Counted from the stretch's first letter, positions 38,886 to 46,787 are shown. The stretch: DNA of 64,000 nucleotides from Mycolicibacterium iranicum (GCF_014190915.1 NZ_JACHVU010000007.1:62001-126000); one strand, 5' to 3'. Translations and numbers: made by a program. The notes: a model not told the origin generated them from the sequence alone.

Positions 38886-40072
38886 GTCGTGACGAGACGT
38901 CCCAGGTTGCCACCCATGATCTTGGCCTGGTCCTCGACGGCCAGGTGCTCGAGCGCCGTCACGTAGTGGGTCGGTTCGGCCAGACCCTCGGGGTGCGGCC
39001 AGTCAGAGCCGTAGAGGACCTGGTCGACACCGACCAGGTTGATCAGGTCGTCGATGCCCTCCTCGTAGAACGGGCTGACGTAGATGCGGTTCTTGATCTC
39101 CTCCATCGGGTTGCCCAGGAAGGCTTCCGGAGCCTTCTTGTACACCTCGGCCATGGAGTCGAGCAGCGGGAACATCCACTTCGAACCCGCCTCGACGATG
39201 CCGACCTTGAGCTTGGGGAATCGGAACAGCGCACCGTGGATCACCCACGAGGCCACCGCGTCCTGGATCGGACGCCATTCATTGAGGATGGACATCGCGT
39301 TGGTCTGGAACGGCAGCATTTCCTGTGCGGCGCCGTCCCATTCGGACGTGTACCGCGAGTAGCCACTGTCCGACGAGTGCATGCCCACGAAGACGTCGTG
39401 GTGGACGACCCGCTCCCAGAACGGGTCGAATTCGGGCAGCGCGAACGACCGCGGACCGCGGAAGCCGGGGACCGGAGCGGGGCGGATCAGGATGGCGCGG
39501 GCGCCACGCTTGACCGCCCATTCCAGCTCCTCGATCGCCTTCTCGACGATGGGCAGCGTGATGACCGGAGTGGTGAAGATCCGGTTCTGGTAGTTGAAGC
39601 CCCACACCTCGTGTAGCCACTCGTTCAGCGCGTGGACGATCACGTGGATGGCGAGCGGATCGTCGGACAGACGCTCTTCGATCAGGCTGGCCAACGTCGG
39701 GAACATCAGGCTGCGGTCGACACCGAGCTCGTCCATGACCTTGATGCGCGGCTCGGGCTCGAAGAACGCCGGGATGGCCTTCATCGGCTCGCCGAAGAGC
39801 TCACGCTTGCTCTTGCCGTCGGGGTTGCCGAACTTGAAGTACTCCTCCCACGCGCCCGGCTTGGCGACCACCGAGAACGTCGGATTCGGGATGTAGTTGC
39901 TGATCTGACCCTTGAGCGCGATCTTCGTCCGGCCGTTGATCTCGACGTACTGGACGACGTCCTTGTACTCCTTGGGGAGGTACTTCGTCATCGCCTCTGG
40001 CGGTTCGTACAGGTGGTTGTCCGCATCGAACAGCGGGAACGGGATATCCACCCGGTGCGACAGTTGTCCCAT
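38882..40072 (-). CDS. amidohydrolase-2 family metal-dependent hydrolase
   Basis: A 396-residue TIM-barrel amidohydrolase-2 protein with the N-terminal FPLFDADNHLYEP motif (Asp-x-Asn/Asp-His in place of the HxH metal pair), MFPTLAS, FVGMHSS and the C-terminal LYGSDWPHPEG (catalytic Asp, metal site). Relatives include decarboxylases and C-C or ester hydrolases of aromatic and alicyclic breakdown. AAAGGAG precedes the ATG at 40072. It is first of a two-gene operon with the FadD3-like ligase, from a well-formed promoter. Confidence 0.88.
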   Translation of the reverse strand: MGQLSHRVDIPFPLFDADNHLYEPPEAMTKYLPKEYKDVVQYVEINGRTKIALKGQISNYIPNPTFSVVAKPGAWEEYFKFGNPDGKSKRELFGEPMKAIPAFFEPEPRIKVMDELGVDRSLMFPTLASLIEERLSDDPLAIHVIVHALNEWLHEVWGFNYQNRIFTTPVITLPIVEKAIEELEWAVKRGARAILIRPAPVPGFRGPRSFALPEFDPFWERVVHHDVFVGMHSSDSGYSRYTSEWDGAAQEMLPFQTNAMSILNEWRPIQDAVASWVIHGALFRFPKLKVGIVEAGSKWMFPLLDSMAEVYKKAPEAFLGNPMEEIKNRIYVSPFYEEGIDDLINLVGVDQVLYGSDWPHPEGLAEPTHYVTALEHLAVEDQAKIMGGNLGRLVTT

Positions 40073-40082
40073 GAAAGACTCC

Positions 40083-40127
40083 TTTTCCTATCGAGAGAAT
40101 CGTATTCTCATTTTCGGTGGGCCGCAA
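40083..40127 (-). promoter_or_regulatory. promoter and operator of the amidohydrolase-fadD operon
   Basis: On minus, TTGCGG (plus 40122-40127), a 17-bp spacer and TACGAT (plus 40099-40104) form a consensus-like promoter giving a leader of about 20 nt. The palindrome GAGAAT-CGT-ATTCTC (40095-40109) covers the -10. A TTTTC-N7-GAGAA element (40083-40099) is also readable, though its left arm overlaps the complement of the Shine-Dalgarno. The upstream fadD stop codon (40108-40110) lies within this promoter. Confidence 0.65.
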
Positions 40128-41697
40128 CGGCCTGCCCCCGGCCGGCAGCCACTTGCTGCCGGATCACGTACTTCTGCACCTTGCCGCTGGCCGTCCGCGG
40201 GAAGTCCTGCCCGTCGGGGACCCGGTGCAACTCCTCGGGCCACTTCTGCTTGGCCACTCCCGCGGTGGTGAAGTGCGCGCGGACGTCGTCGAGGCTCGGC
40301 ATCTGCCTGCCGTCCCGGATGCGCAAGACCGCGGCCGTGCGCTCCCCCAGCCGCTCGTCGGGTGCGGCGACGACGACGGCTTCGGCGACCGCCGGCATGC
40401 CCAGCAGCACCTCCTCGACCTCGAGTGCGCTGATGTTCTCGCCGCCGCGGATGATCACGTCGGCCTTGCGGTCGGTGATGGTCAGGTATCCGTCGTCGTC
40501 GAGTACGCCCACGTCACCCGTGCGGTACCAGCCGTCGTCGTCGAAGGCTCGCGCGGTGAGCTCGTCGTCGGTGTAACCCAGGCACAGGTCGGGACCCCTG
40601 CTGTAGATCTCGCCGTCCTCACCGAGGCGGATCTCGACGCCGGGGCGCGCGTTGCCGTCGGTGAAGAGCCGTTTGTCCTCGGGCGCGCTGGGCCCCGACC
40701 CGGTGATCGACGGGTGCTCGGTGCTGCCGTAGGAACGGAACACGAACATCCCGAGGTCGGTGAGCCGCTGCGTGACGGCCGCCGGAACCGTGGACCCCCC
40801 GAGGCCGACGGTCTTGAAGTGCCGCAGGTGCTCGGGCCTGCAGTCGGGATGGTCGAGCAGGCTGGTCACGAAGTACGGCGGGCCCCCTCCCACGGACAGC
40901 CCGTCGCTCTCGATCAGCTGCAGCACCCGGCCCGGATCCCAGACGTCGCACAGGTCGATCGGCGACCCCTCCAGGACGGGGATCAGGAATGCGCCGAGCA
41001 TTCCGATGAAGTGCCCGACCGGCGTCGCGGTCAGCTGGCGTCCGCGGTCGGGCGGGTAGTTGGCCAGCAGCTGGCGTGTCTCGAAGCTCAGCGTCTGGTG
41101 GCTGTGGATGACGCCCTTCGGGTCGCGGGTGGTTCCGGACGTGAAGGCGATGAGCGCGGGCGAGGACGGATCGGCGGCGACGGTGCCGAGCATCGGTTCG
41201 TCGGCCAGGAGATCCTCGAACGGCTCGCTGCGTTCTCCGGATCCGCCCACGAGCGCGACCACCGGCACGTCGGCGCACAGGTCGGGGTGATGACGCAGCC
41301 GGCCGAACTCCTCGGTGGTGACGAACACCTTCGGCGCGGCGGTCGCCAGGATGTGGGACAGCTCCTTGCGGCCGTAGAAGTGCACGATCGGCACGATCAC
41401 GGCGCCCAGGAACGCCGACGCCCAGAAGACCACCGCGGCTTCACGCCAGTTCGGCAGCTGGAAGGCCACGACGTCTCCCGGACCGACGCCCCGCGCGCGC
41501 AGGCCCGCAGCGCAGCGCCGGGCGTCGCGCTCGACCTCGCCGAACGTGCCGGTGTAGGGCCGCACCGAGGAATGCACCCGGAAGCCGACGTCGGCATTCG
41601 CGGATAGTCCGCCGGCCAGCAGGTCACCCAGGGTCTCCTTCGTCCAGTAACCCTCTTGCTCGTACCGCCTGACCAGCTCCGCAGGAATCCGTCGCAT
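40108..41697 (-). CDS. acyl-CoA synthetase (AMP-dependent ligase, alicyclic/aromatic-acid type)
   Basis: A 529-residue adenylate-forming enzyme with ALIAFTSGTTRDPKGVIHSH (P-loop), FRSYGSTEHPS, WYRTGDVGVLDDDGYLTITDRKADVIIRGGENIS and the C-terminal PRTASGKVQKYVIRQ lysine motif. It looks like the cyclohexanecarboxylate/FadD13-like branch, active on ring or medium-chain acids, but specificity is not proven. The ATG at 41697 (MRRIPAEL) follows AAGGGGTGG at slightly long spacing. It is divergent from the enoyl-CoA hydratase, sharing a GAGAAT-bearing promoter. Confidence 0.87.
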   Translation of the reverse strand: MRRIPAELVRRYEQEGYWTKETLGDLLAGGLSANADVGFRVHSSVRPYTGTFGEVERDARRCAAGLRARGVGPGDVVAFQLPNWREAAVVFWASAFLGAVIVPIVHFYGRKELSHILATAAPKVFVTTEEFGRLRHHPDLCADVPVVALVGGSGERSEPFEDLLADEPMLGTVAADPSSPALIAFTSGTTRDPKGVIHSHQTLSFETRQLLANYPPDRGRQLTATPVGHFIGMLGAFLIPVLEGSPIDLCDVWDPGRVLQLIESDGLSVGGGPPYFVTSLLDHPDCRPEHLRHFKTVGLGGSTVPAAVTQRLTDLGMFVFRSYGSTEHPSITGSGPSAPEDKRLFTDGNARPGVEIRLGEDGEIYSRGPDLCLGYTDDELTARAFDDDGWYRTGDVGVLDDDGYLTITDRKADVIIRGGENISALEVEEVLLGMPAVAEAVVVAAPDERLGERTAAVLRIRDGRQMPSLDDVRAHFTTAGVAKQKWPEELHRVPDGQDFPRTASGKVQKYVIRQQVAAGRGQAVAAHRK

Positions 41698-41776
41698 GGC
41701 TGCGGGCCACCCCTTCCAGTCGGCGAGTAGATACGTGCACGAGTGCGGCGAACCTCTCGGAATACCAGGTGATGCT

Positions 41777-41817
41777 ATTCTCCGCCTGCGAGAATGCCAA
41801 TACCGCAGAGGGAGAAT
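41777..41817. promoter_or_regulatory. GAGAAT operator cluster between divergent fadD and hydratase genes
   Basis: TTCTC-CGCCTGC-GAGAA (41778-41794) is an inverted repeat with a 7-bp spacer. A second GAGAAT lies at 41812-41817, a direct repeat 22 bp on (GAGAATGCCAAT and GAGAATGGCCAAT), ending just before the hydratase ATG. The same TTCTC-N7-GAGAA geometry recurs at 42649-42665. Confidence 0.6.
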
Positions 41818-41822
41818 GGCCA

Positions 41823-42539
41823 ATGGTCGACCTCGAGATCGACGACGGTCTGGCGATCATCACGATCGACCGGCCCCATGCCCGCAATGCGATCTCCCTC
41901 GAGACCATGGAGCAGCTCGATAAGGCCCTCGACGGAGCGCAGGGGGCGGCGGCCCTGGCCCTCACCGGGGCCGGCGACAAGGCGTTCGTCTCCGGCGGTG
42001 ACCTCAAGGAGCTCAGCGCCCTGCGCACCGAGGATCAGGCCGCGGCCATGGCTTTCCGGATGCGGTCGGTCTGCGACCGTATCGCCGGCTTCCCCGGCCC
42101 GGTGGTCGCCGCCCTCAACGGGCACGCGCTCGGCGGCGGGGCCGAGTTCGCCGTGGCCGCCGACATCCGGCTGGCGGCCGACGACATCAAGATCGGCTTC
42201 AACCAGGTGGCGCTCGCGATCATGCCTGCGTGGGGTGGAGCCGAACGACTGGTGAAGCTGGTCGGCTACAGCCGGGCGTTGCTCCTGGCGGGAACGGGCC
42301 GCATCCTGGCCGCGGCCGAGGCCGAACGCATCGGCCTGGTCGACCAGATCATCCCGCGGGCGAGCTTCGACGAACAGTGGCGGCTGACCGCCCGGGCCCT
42401 GGCTTCGGCGCCCGCCGGCGAGGTCAAGCGGGTGATGCGCGGTGTGCCGACGACCGAGGCGGTGGCTGCGTTCGCCCGCCTGTGGGTGTCCGATGAACAC
42501 TGGGCGGCCGCCGACAAGGTGATGAACAAGGGCAGGTGA
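41823..42539 (+). CDS. enoyl-CoA hydratase/isomerase (crotonase family)
   Basis: A 238-residue crotonase. The oxyanion-hole segments are GDKAFVSGGDLKEL (about 60-73) and LNGHALGGGAEFAVAADIR (about 97-115). The usual catalytic Glu region reads MPAWGGAERLVKLVG, where one Glu equivalent is present (GGAE) but the first position is not the classic Glu, so hydratase versus isomerase or another crotonase reaction is open. GGGAG precedes the ATG at 41823. First gene of a plus-strand run towards the DUF35/thiolase pair. Confidence 0.86.
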   Translation: MVDLEIDDGLAIITIDRPHARNAISLETMEQLDKALDGAQGAAALALTGAGDKAFVSGGDLKELSALRTEDQAAAMAFRMRSVCDRIAGFPGPVVAALNGHALGGGAEFAVAADIRLAADDIKIGFNQVALAIMPAWGGAERLVKLVGYSRALLLAGTGRILAAAEAERIGLVDQIIPRASFDEQWRLTARALASAPAGEVKRVMRGVPTTEAVAAFARLWVSDEHWAAADKVMNKGR

Positions 42540-42648
42540 CCCCGCGGGTCAGACCTCAGCCCGCCTCGGCCGCCGTTCGCACGGTCGCAGCGACATCGTC
42601 TGCCCGGGACGCCGATGCGCGGTCGACGATGCGGCTTCGCGGGACTTG

Positions 42649-42684
42649 TTCTCTCTAGACGAGAATGGCATTTCCAGTTATCGT
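42649..42684 (+). promoter_or_regulatory. operator and leaderless promoter of the DUF35/thiolase pair
   Basis: TTCTC-TCTAGAC-GAGAA (42649-42665) repeats the operator geometry of 41778-41794 and lies over the expected -35 region. TATCGT (42679-42684) is a -10 ending 7 nt before the GTG at 42692. Confidence 0.6.
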
Positions 42685-42691
42685 CAACCTC

Positions 42692-43132
42692 GTGTCGACC
42701 ACGCAGCGGGCTCTGGCGCCCGAAATCTCCACCTGGCCGAATGACGAGCCGCAGCTGATCGGGAGCTCATGTGGCACCTGTGGTGCCACGACCTTCCCGG
42801 TGCAGCAGCGTTGCCCGAAGTGCAGCGGCGGCGATATGTCCGACATTCTGCTCCCGCGCCGCGGGACCCTGGTCGCCTGGACGACGCAGGGCTTCCCGCC
42901 CGGCGCGCCGTACAAGGGACCGACCGGCAAGGATTTCGTGCCGTTCGGCGTGGGACTCGTCCAGCTCGGCCTGCACGAGGAGGCAGTCGTCCGCGTCGAG
43001 GGTCGACTCACCGAAAACGACCCGGCGAAGCTGCAATTCGGCCAGGAGGTCGAGCTGACCATGATTCCGTTCACCTCCGACGAGGACGGGACCGAGGTCG
43101 TCACCTTCGCCTTCCAGCCGGTCAGCAACTGA
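42692..43132 (+). CDS. Zn-ribbon/OB-fold protein (DUF35, ChsH2-C-like)
   Basis: A 146-residue protein of the DUF35 group. The rubredoxin-like zinc ribbon SSCGTCGATTFPVQQRCPKCSG has two CxxC pairs, and an OB fold follows (RGTLVAWTTQGFPPGAPYKGP through VVTFAFQPVSN). Such proteins bind acyl-CoA and work as obligate partners of thiolase-fold lipid-transfer proteins, as in the Ltp2-ChsH2 steroid retro-aldolase. Here the partner is the next gene, 10 bp downstream. GTG 42692 (MSTTQRAL) is preferred over an ATG at 42665 because of the 7-nt spacing from TATCGT. Confidence 0.88.
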   Translation: MSTTQRALAPEISTWPNDEPQLIGSSCGTCGATTFPVQQRCPKCSGGDMSDILLPRRGTLVAWTTQGFPPGAPYKGPTGKDFVPFGVGLVQLGLHEEAVVRVEGRLTENDPAKLQFGQEVELTMIPFTSDEDGTEVVTFAFQPVSN

Positions 43133-43142
43133 GGGACGGACA

Positions 43143-44294
43143 ATGACCAACTCGAACGACGTCGCCATCATCGGCGTCGGCCTGCACCCGTTCGGCCGCT
43201 TCGACAAGACCGCGATGCAGATGGGCGCCGAGGCGATCCAGGCTGCTCTGACCGATGCCGGCGTGGACTGGAAGGACATCCAGTTCGGCTTCGGCGGAAG
43301 CTACGAGGTATCCAACCCCGACGCCGTCACCCGCCTGGTCGGCCTGACCGGCATCACGTTCACCAACGTGTTCAACGCGTGCGCCACCGCGGCGTCGGCG
43401 ATCCAGCAGACGGCCGACACCATCCGGCTCGGAAAGTACGACATCGGCATCGCCATCGGGTTGGACAAGCACCCTCGCGGGGCGTTCACCGACGACCCCG
43501 CCAAACTCGCACTGCCGCAGTGGTATGCCGAGAACGGGCAGTTCGTCACGACCAAGTTCTTCGGCATCAAGGCCAACCACTACATCCACAAGCACAACAT
43601 CTCCGAGGAGACGCTGGCGCGCGTGGCCAACAAGAACTTCCGCAACGGCGTTCTCAACCCGAACGCGTTCCGCCGCAAAGAGATCTCGGTCGACGAGATC
43701 ATGGCCTCGCCGGTGCTGAACTACCCGCTGCGCCAGTACATGTTCTGCGCACCCGACGAGGGCGCGGCCGCGGTGATCATGTGCCGCGCCGATATCGCGC
43801 ACAAATACACCGACAAACCGGTGTTCGTGCGCGCCAGCGAGATTCGGACGCGGACGTTCGGCGCCTATGAGGTCCACGGGACGTCGGCGCCGCTGGACGA
43901 GGATCCGTCGCCGACGGTGTACGCGGCGAAAGCCGCCTACGAGGCTGCCGGGGTCGGGCCCGAGGACGTCGACATCGCCCAGCTGCAGGACACCGACGCC
44001 GGCGCCGAGGTGATCCACATGGCCGAGACGGGCCTGTGCGCCGACGGGGAACAGGAGAAGCTGCTGGCCGACGGTGCCACCGAGATCCACGGCAGCATCC
44101 CGGTCAACACCGACGGCGGCCTGATCGCCAACGGGGAACCGATCGGCGCTTCGGGACTTCGGCAGGTGCACGAGCTGGTGCGCCAGCTGCGTGGCGAAGC
44201 AGGCGACCGGCAGGTGCCGGGGTCACCGCGCGTGGGCCTGGCCCAGGTCTACGGCGCCCCGGGCACCGCGTCCGCGACGATCCTGTCACTCTAG
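43143..44294 (+). CDS. thiolase-fold lipid-transfer protein (Ltp-like)
   Basis: A 383-residue SCP2-thiolase-like protein. The nucleophile Cys80 is in VFNACATAASAI. The second-half motif, usually GHP in thiolases, reads NGEPIGASG, so the catalytic His is replaced by Glu. That argues against simple Claisen thiolysis and for a lyase or aldolase-type role with the DUF35 protein 10 bp upstream, as in Ltp2-type retro-aldolases. The start ATG follows GAGGGACGGAC. It ends 26 bp before the twin palindromes of the next operon. Confidence 0.88.
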   Translation: MTNSNDVAIIGVGLHPFGRFDKTAMQMGAEAIQAALTDAGVDWKDIQFGFGGSYEVSNPDAVTRLVGLTGITFTNVFNACATAASAIQQTADTIRLGKYDIGIAIGLDKHPRGAFTDDPAKLALPQWYAENGQFVTTKFFGIKANHYIHKHNISEETLARVANKNFRNGVLNPNAFRRKEISVDEIMASPVLNYPLRQYMFCAPDEGAAAVIMCRADIAHKYTDKPVFVRASEIRTRTFGAYEVHGTSAPLDEDPSPTVYAAKAAYEAAGVGPEDVDIAQLQDTDAGAEVIHMAETGLCADGEQEKLLADGATEIHGSIPVNTDGGLIANGEPIGASGLRQVHELVRQLRGEAGDRQVPGSPRVGLAQVYGAPGTASATILSL

Positions 44295-44320
44295 TCGCCA
44301 CCCACCCCCTTGGAGCTTCA

Positions 44321-44359
44321 GTAGCCGATCGGCTACTGTCGCGGTAGCCGATCGGCTAC
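44321..44359. promoter_or_regulatory. twin 16-bp perfect palindromes (TetR-type operators)
   Basis: GTAGCCGATCGGCTAC occurs twice, at 44321-44336 and 44344-44359, with a 7-bp gap (23 bp start to start). TACTGT (44334-44339) between them is a likely -10, so both operators cover the promoter of the four-gene membrane module. A TetR gene lies at the far end of that module. Confidence 0.8.
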
Positions 44360-44376
44360 TTCGGGAAGGTGGGCGC

Positions 44377-45132
44377 ATGCAGGTACTCACGGACGCCGGC
44401 GAACGTCCCTCCCCGGCGGGGGTCAGATCTCAGTCGGTCGCGTTGTGGACGGCACCGGTGTTCGGCGCGATCCTGCTCGTCGCCTTCGTCGCGTTCCCCG
44501 GCTTCCTGCCGCCGATGTCACCGGATCTCTCCGCCGATCAGGTTGCCGACTTCTACGCCGACAACACGGCGATGATCCGGTTCAGCATGGTCACCTACAA
44601 CCTGTGCGCCATCATGCTGATCCCGTTCTTCTCGGTGATCGTCGTCCAGATGAAGCGGATGGAAACTCAGAGCCATGCCCTGGCCTACTGCTACCTGACC
44701 GCCGTCGTCAGCGGTGCCACCATCTTCGCGTTGGCCGACATCTTCTACCTCGTCGCAGCGTTCCGGCCCGACCGCAGCCCGGAGCTTCTGCTGCTGCTCA
44801 ACGATCTCGCCTGGATCACCCTGGTAGCCCCGGTCGGCATGCTGGTCGCCCAGAACCTCCTGTTCGCCGTGGCGGTCTACCTCGACACCGGGCCGCAGGC
44901 GGGCCCGAGGCCCGTATTCCCGCGCTGGGTGGGGCATTTCGCCGCGTTGACGGGTGTGGCGATGGCGCCGGCCGCTGCGGCGGCGGTATTCCGCACCGGT
45001 CCGCTCGCCTGGGACGGCGCGGTGTCGTTCTGGTTGCGCGGTGGCGCTTTCGCCCTCTTCGTGGTCGTGATGTTCTTCGTGCTGCGCGGTGTCCTCGCGC
45101 GGCAGGCAGCCGAGGCAGGGAGCGCGCAGTGA
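44377..45132 (+). CDS. integral membrane protein, paralogue A of the membrane module
   Basis: A 251-residue protein with about seven hydrophobic helices (VFGAILLVAFVAFPGFLPP, FSMVTYNLCAIMLIPFFSVIVV, YLTAVVSGATIFALADIFYLV, GMLVAQNLLFAVAVYL, GAFALFVVVMFFVLRG). A loop motif FRPDRSPELLLLLNDLAW is shared with the next gene (FRPDRDPEVLALLYDLGC), so the two are tandem paralogues. AAGGTGGG precedes the ATG. Family not recognised. Expression is probably repressed through the twin palindromes just upstream. Confidence 0.8.
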   Translation: MQVLTDAGERPSPAGVRSQSVALWTAPVFGAILLVAFVAFPGFLPPMSPDLSADQVADFYADNTAMIRFSMVTYNLCAIMLIPFFSVIVVQMKRMETQSHALAYCYLTAVVSGATIFALADIFYLVAAFRPDRSPELLLLLNDLAWITLVAPVGMLVAQNLLFAVAVYLDTGPQAGPRPVFPRWVGHFAALTGVAMAPAAAAAVFRTGPLAWDGAVSFWLRGGAFALFVVVMFFVLRGVLARQAAEAGSAQ

Positions 45133-45890
45133 GCGCGGTGGTCTCGCCGCAGTCGCCCCCGCCCGCCGGCGCCCCCGGTCTGCCGGCCGCGGCCGGTAAG
45201 CGCGACCTCTGGATCGTCTTCTCGATCGTGCCTGCGTTCTACACGGCCTTCGGTGTCATCTTCTTCGCCCTCGCCCGGGTGATGCCGCCCCCGAGGCCCG
45301 ATGTGACGACGCAGCAGAAGGTCGACTTCTTCGCCGCCCACGGTGCGACCATCCAGCTCGGTTTCGGCATCCTGATCCTGATCGTCGGCGGGGCGGGCGT
45401 CGCCAACGGGATCGTCGTCTACCACATGAAGCGCATGACGTCGGGTTCGGTGATGGCCTACGTCTACATGGGCGGCATGGCCGTCGGAGCCCTGCCCGGT
45501 TGCCTGCTCGTCGCGTTCTGCTTCCTGACGGCCACATTCCGGCCCGATCGCGATCCGGAGGTGCTGGCCCTGCTCTATGACCTCGGCTGCCTGTCCTACG
45601 TGGGGTCGCTGGGGTGTTTCGCCACCGCCTACTTCGGGTTCGCGATAGCGATCCTCTACGACCGCAACGGCATCTTCCCCAAATGGCTTGCCTACGTGAC
45701 CGTCTGGCAGATCGTCACCGAGGTCCTCGCCATCCCGGTGTGGGTGGCAGGCGCCGGGCCGTTCTCGTGGAACGGGTCGATGTCGTTCTGGACGGGGACG
45801 GTGATCTTCGGATTCTGGCTGTCCTGCGTGATCTTCTTCTTGAAGAAGGCCAACGAGCAGCAGCCCCTCGATCAGGCTCCCCTGCCGTGA
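45129..45890 (+). CDS. integral membrane protein, paralogue B of the membrane module
   Basis: A 253-residue paralogue of the preceding protein. A Pro/Ala-rich N-tail precedes about seven helices (WIVFSIVPAFYTAFGVIFFALA, LGFGILILIVGGAGVANGIVV, YMGGMAVGALPGCLLVAFCFLTA, GCFATAYFGFAIAIL). The shared loop is FRPDRDPEVLALLYDL. GTG start overlaps the previous stop as GTGA, and its own stop overlaps the COX III-like gene the same way, showing tight translational coupling. Function unknown. Confidence 0.8.
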   Translation: MSAVVSPQSPPPAGAPGLPAAAGKRDLWIVFSIVPAFYTAFGVIFFALARVMPPPRPDVTTQQKVDFFAAHGATIQLGFGILILIVGGAGVANGIVVYHMKRMTSGSVMAYVYMGGMAVGALPGCLLVAFCFLTATFRPDRDPEVLALLYDLGCLSYVGSLGCFATAYFGFAIAILYDRNGIFPKWLAYVTVWQIVTEVLAIPVWVAGAGPFSWNGSMSFWTGTVIFGFWLSCVIFFLKKANEQQPLDQAPLP

Positions 45891-46489
45891 CCGGCACCCG
45901 GTCCCGGCCCCGACCGTCGGGGGGCACCGAGCGCGACCACCTGCCCGGGGACGGTGCGATCTGGGTCATGGTGCTCGGCGACCTGATCATCTTCGGTTCG
46001 TACTTCGTGATCTTCATGGTGCACCGCGCCATGGCGCCGCAGGAGTTCCTGGCCGCTCAACAGCACCTGAACCTCACCATCGGCGCGGTCAACACCCTTG
46101 TGCTGCTGACCAGTTCGTGGTTCGTCGCACGCAGCGTGGTGGCCGCGCGCGCGGGCGACATCGCCGCCGCACTGCGCCTGACCTACTTCGGCGGGGCGTG
46201 CGGGGTCGTGTTCATCGCGATCAAGGGCTACGAGTGGACGACGAAGATCACCCAGGGCTATTCCCTGGGGAATTCGGCGTTCGACGAGTTCTTCAACTTC
46301 TACTACATGCTGACCGGGGTCCATCTGTTCCACGTGCTGCTGGGCCTGCTGATCCTCGGGATCGTGGTCCGCGAATTGAGAAACCCGCAGAAGCGCCGCG
46401 TCTCGATGGTCGAATCCGGGGCCGTCTACTGGCACATGGTGGACCTGCTGTGGGTCGTCATCTTCGGCCTGCTCTACGTGATGAGGTGA
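45887..46489 (+). CDS. cytochrome c oxidase subunit III-like protein (NorE-like)
   Basis: A 200-residue heme-copper-oxidase subunit III family protein with five helices. Conserved pieces are GDGAIWVMVLGDLIIFGSYFV, ALRLTYFGGACGVVFIAIKGYEW, FNFYYMLTGVHLFHVLLGLLIL and SGAVYWHMVDLLWVVIFGLLYV. It is shorter than aa3 subunit III and similar to NorE-type accessory subunits. No subunit I or II gene is in the window. The GTG start overlaps the upstream stop by 4 bp. Confidence 0.88.
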   Translation: MTGTRSRPRPSGGTERDHLPGDGAIWVMVLGDLIIFGSYFVIFMVHRAMAPQEFLAAQQHLNLTIGAVNTLVLLTSSWFVARSVVAARAGDIAAALRLTYFGGACGVVFIAIKGYEWTTKITQGYSLGNSAFDEFFNFYYMLTGVHLFHVLLGLLILGIVVRELRNPQKRRVSMVESGAVYWHMVDLLWVVIFGLLYVMR

Positions 46490-46492
46490 CCG

Positions 46493-46780
46493 GTGAACAC
46501 CAAGCTCGCACTCAGTGACAGCCGGGCCATCACGGCGGCGTGGCTGGGCCTCTCGGCCGTCACGATCGTGTCGTGGTGGCTGGCGCCCGGCCATGGCGGC
46601 ACTCAGAGTGGCCCCAGCGTGCCGATCACGGTCGCGGCGATCGTGTTGGGATTCGTCAAGTCCCGCATCATCATCCGGTATTTCATGGAGGTGCGGACCG
46701 CCCCGGCCTGGTTGCGCCGCAGCACCGACGCGTGGCTGGTCATGCTCTGGACGGCCGTGCTGGGGATCTACCTGTGGTGA
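46493..46780 (+). CDS. cytochrome c oxidase subunit IV-like protein (NorF-like)
   Basis: A 95-residue protein with three hydrophobic helices (AWLGLSAVTIVSWWLA, VPITVAAIVLGFVKSRIIIRYFMEVR, WLVMLWTAVLGIYLW). The KSRIIIRYFMEVRTAPAWLR stretch is characteristic of prokaryotic COX IV/NorF-like subunits. It starts at GTG 46493, 3 bp after the COX III-like stop, with GAGGT upstream. Paired III/IV subunits without a catalytic subunit suggest an accessory or alternative electron-transfer role. Confidence 0.82.
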   Translation: MNTKLALSDSRAITAAWLGLSAVTIVSWWLAPGHGGTQSGPSVPITVAAIVLGFVKSRIIIRYFMEVRTAPAWLRRSTDAWLVMLWTAVLGIYLW

Positions 46781-46787
46781 CCGCCGG

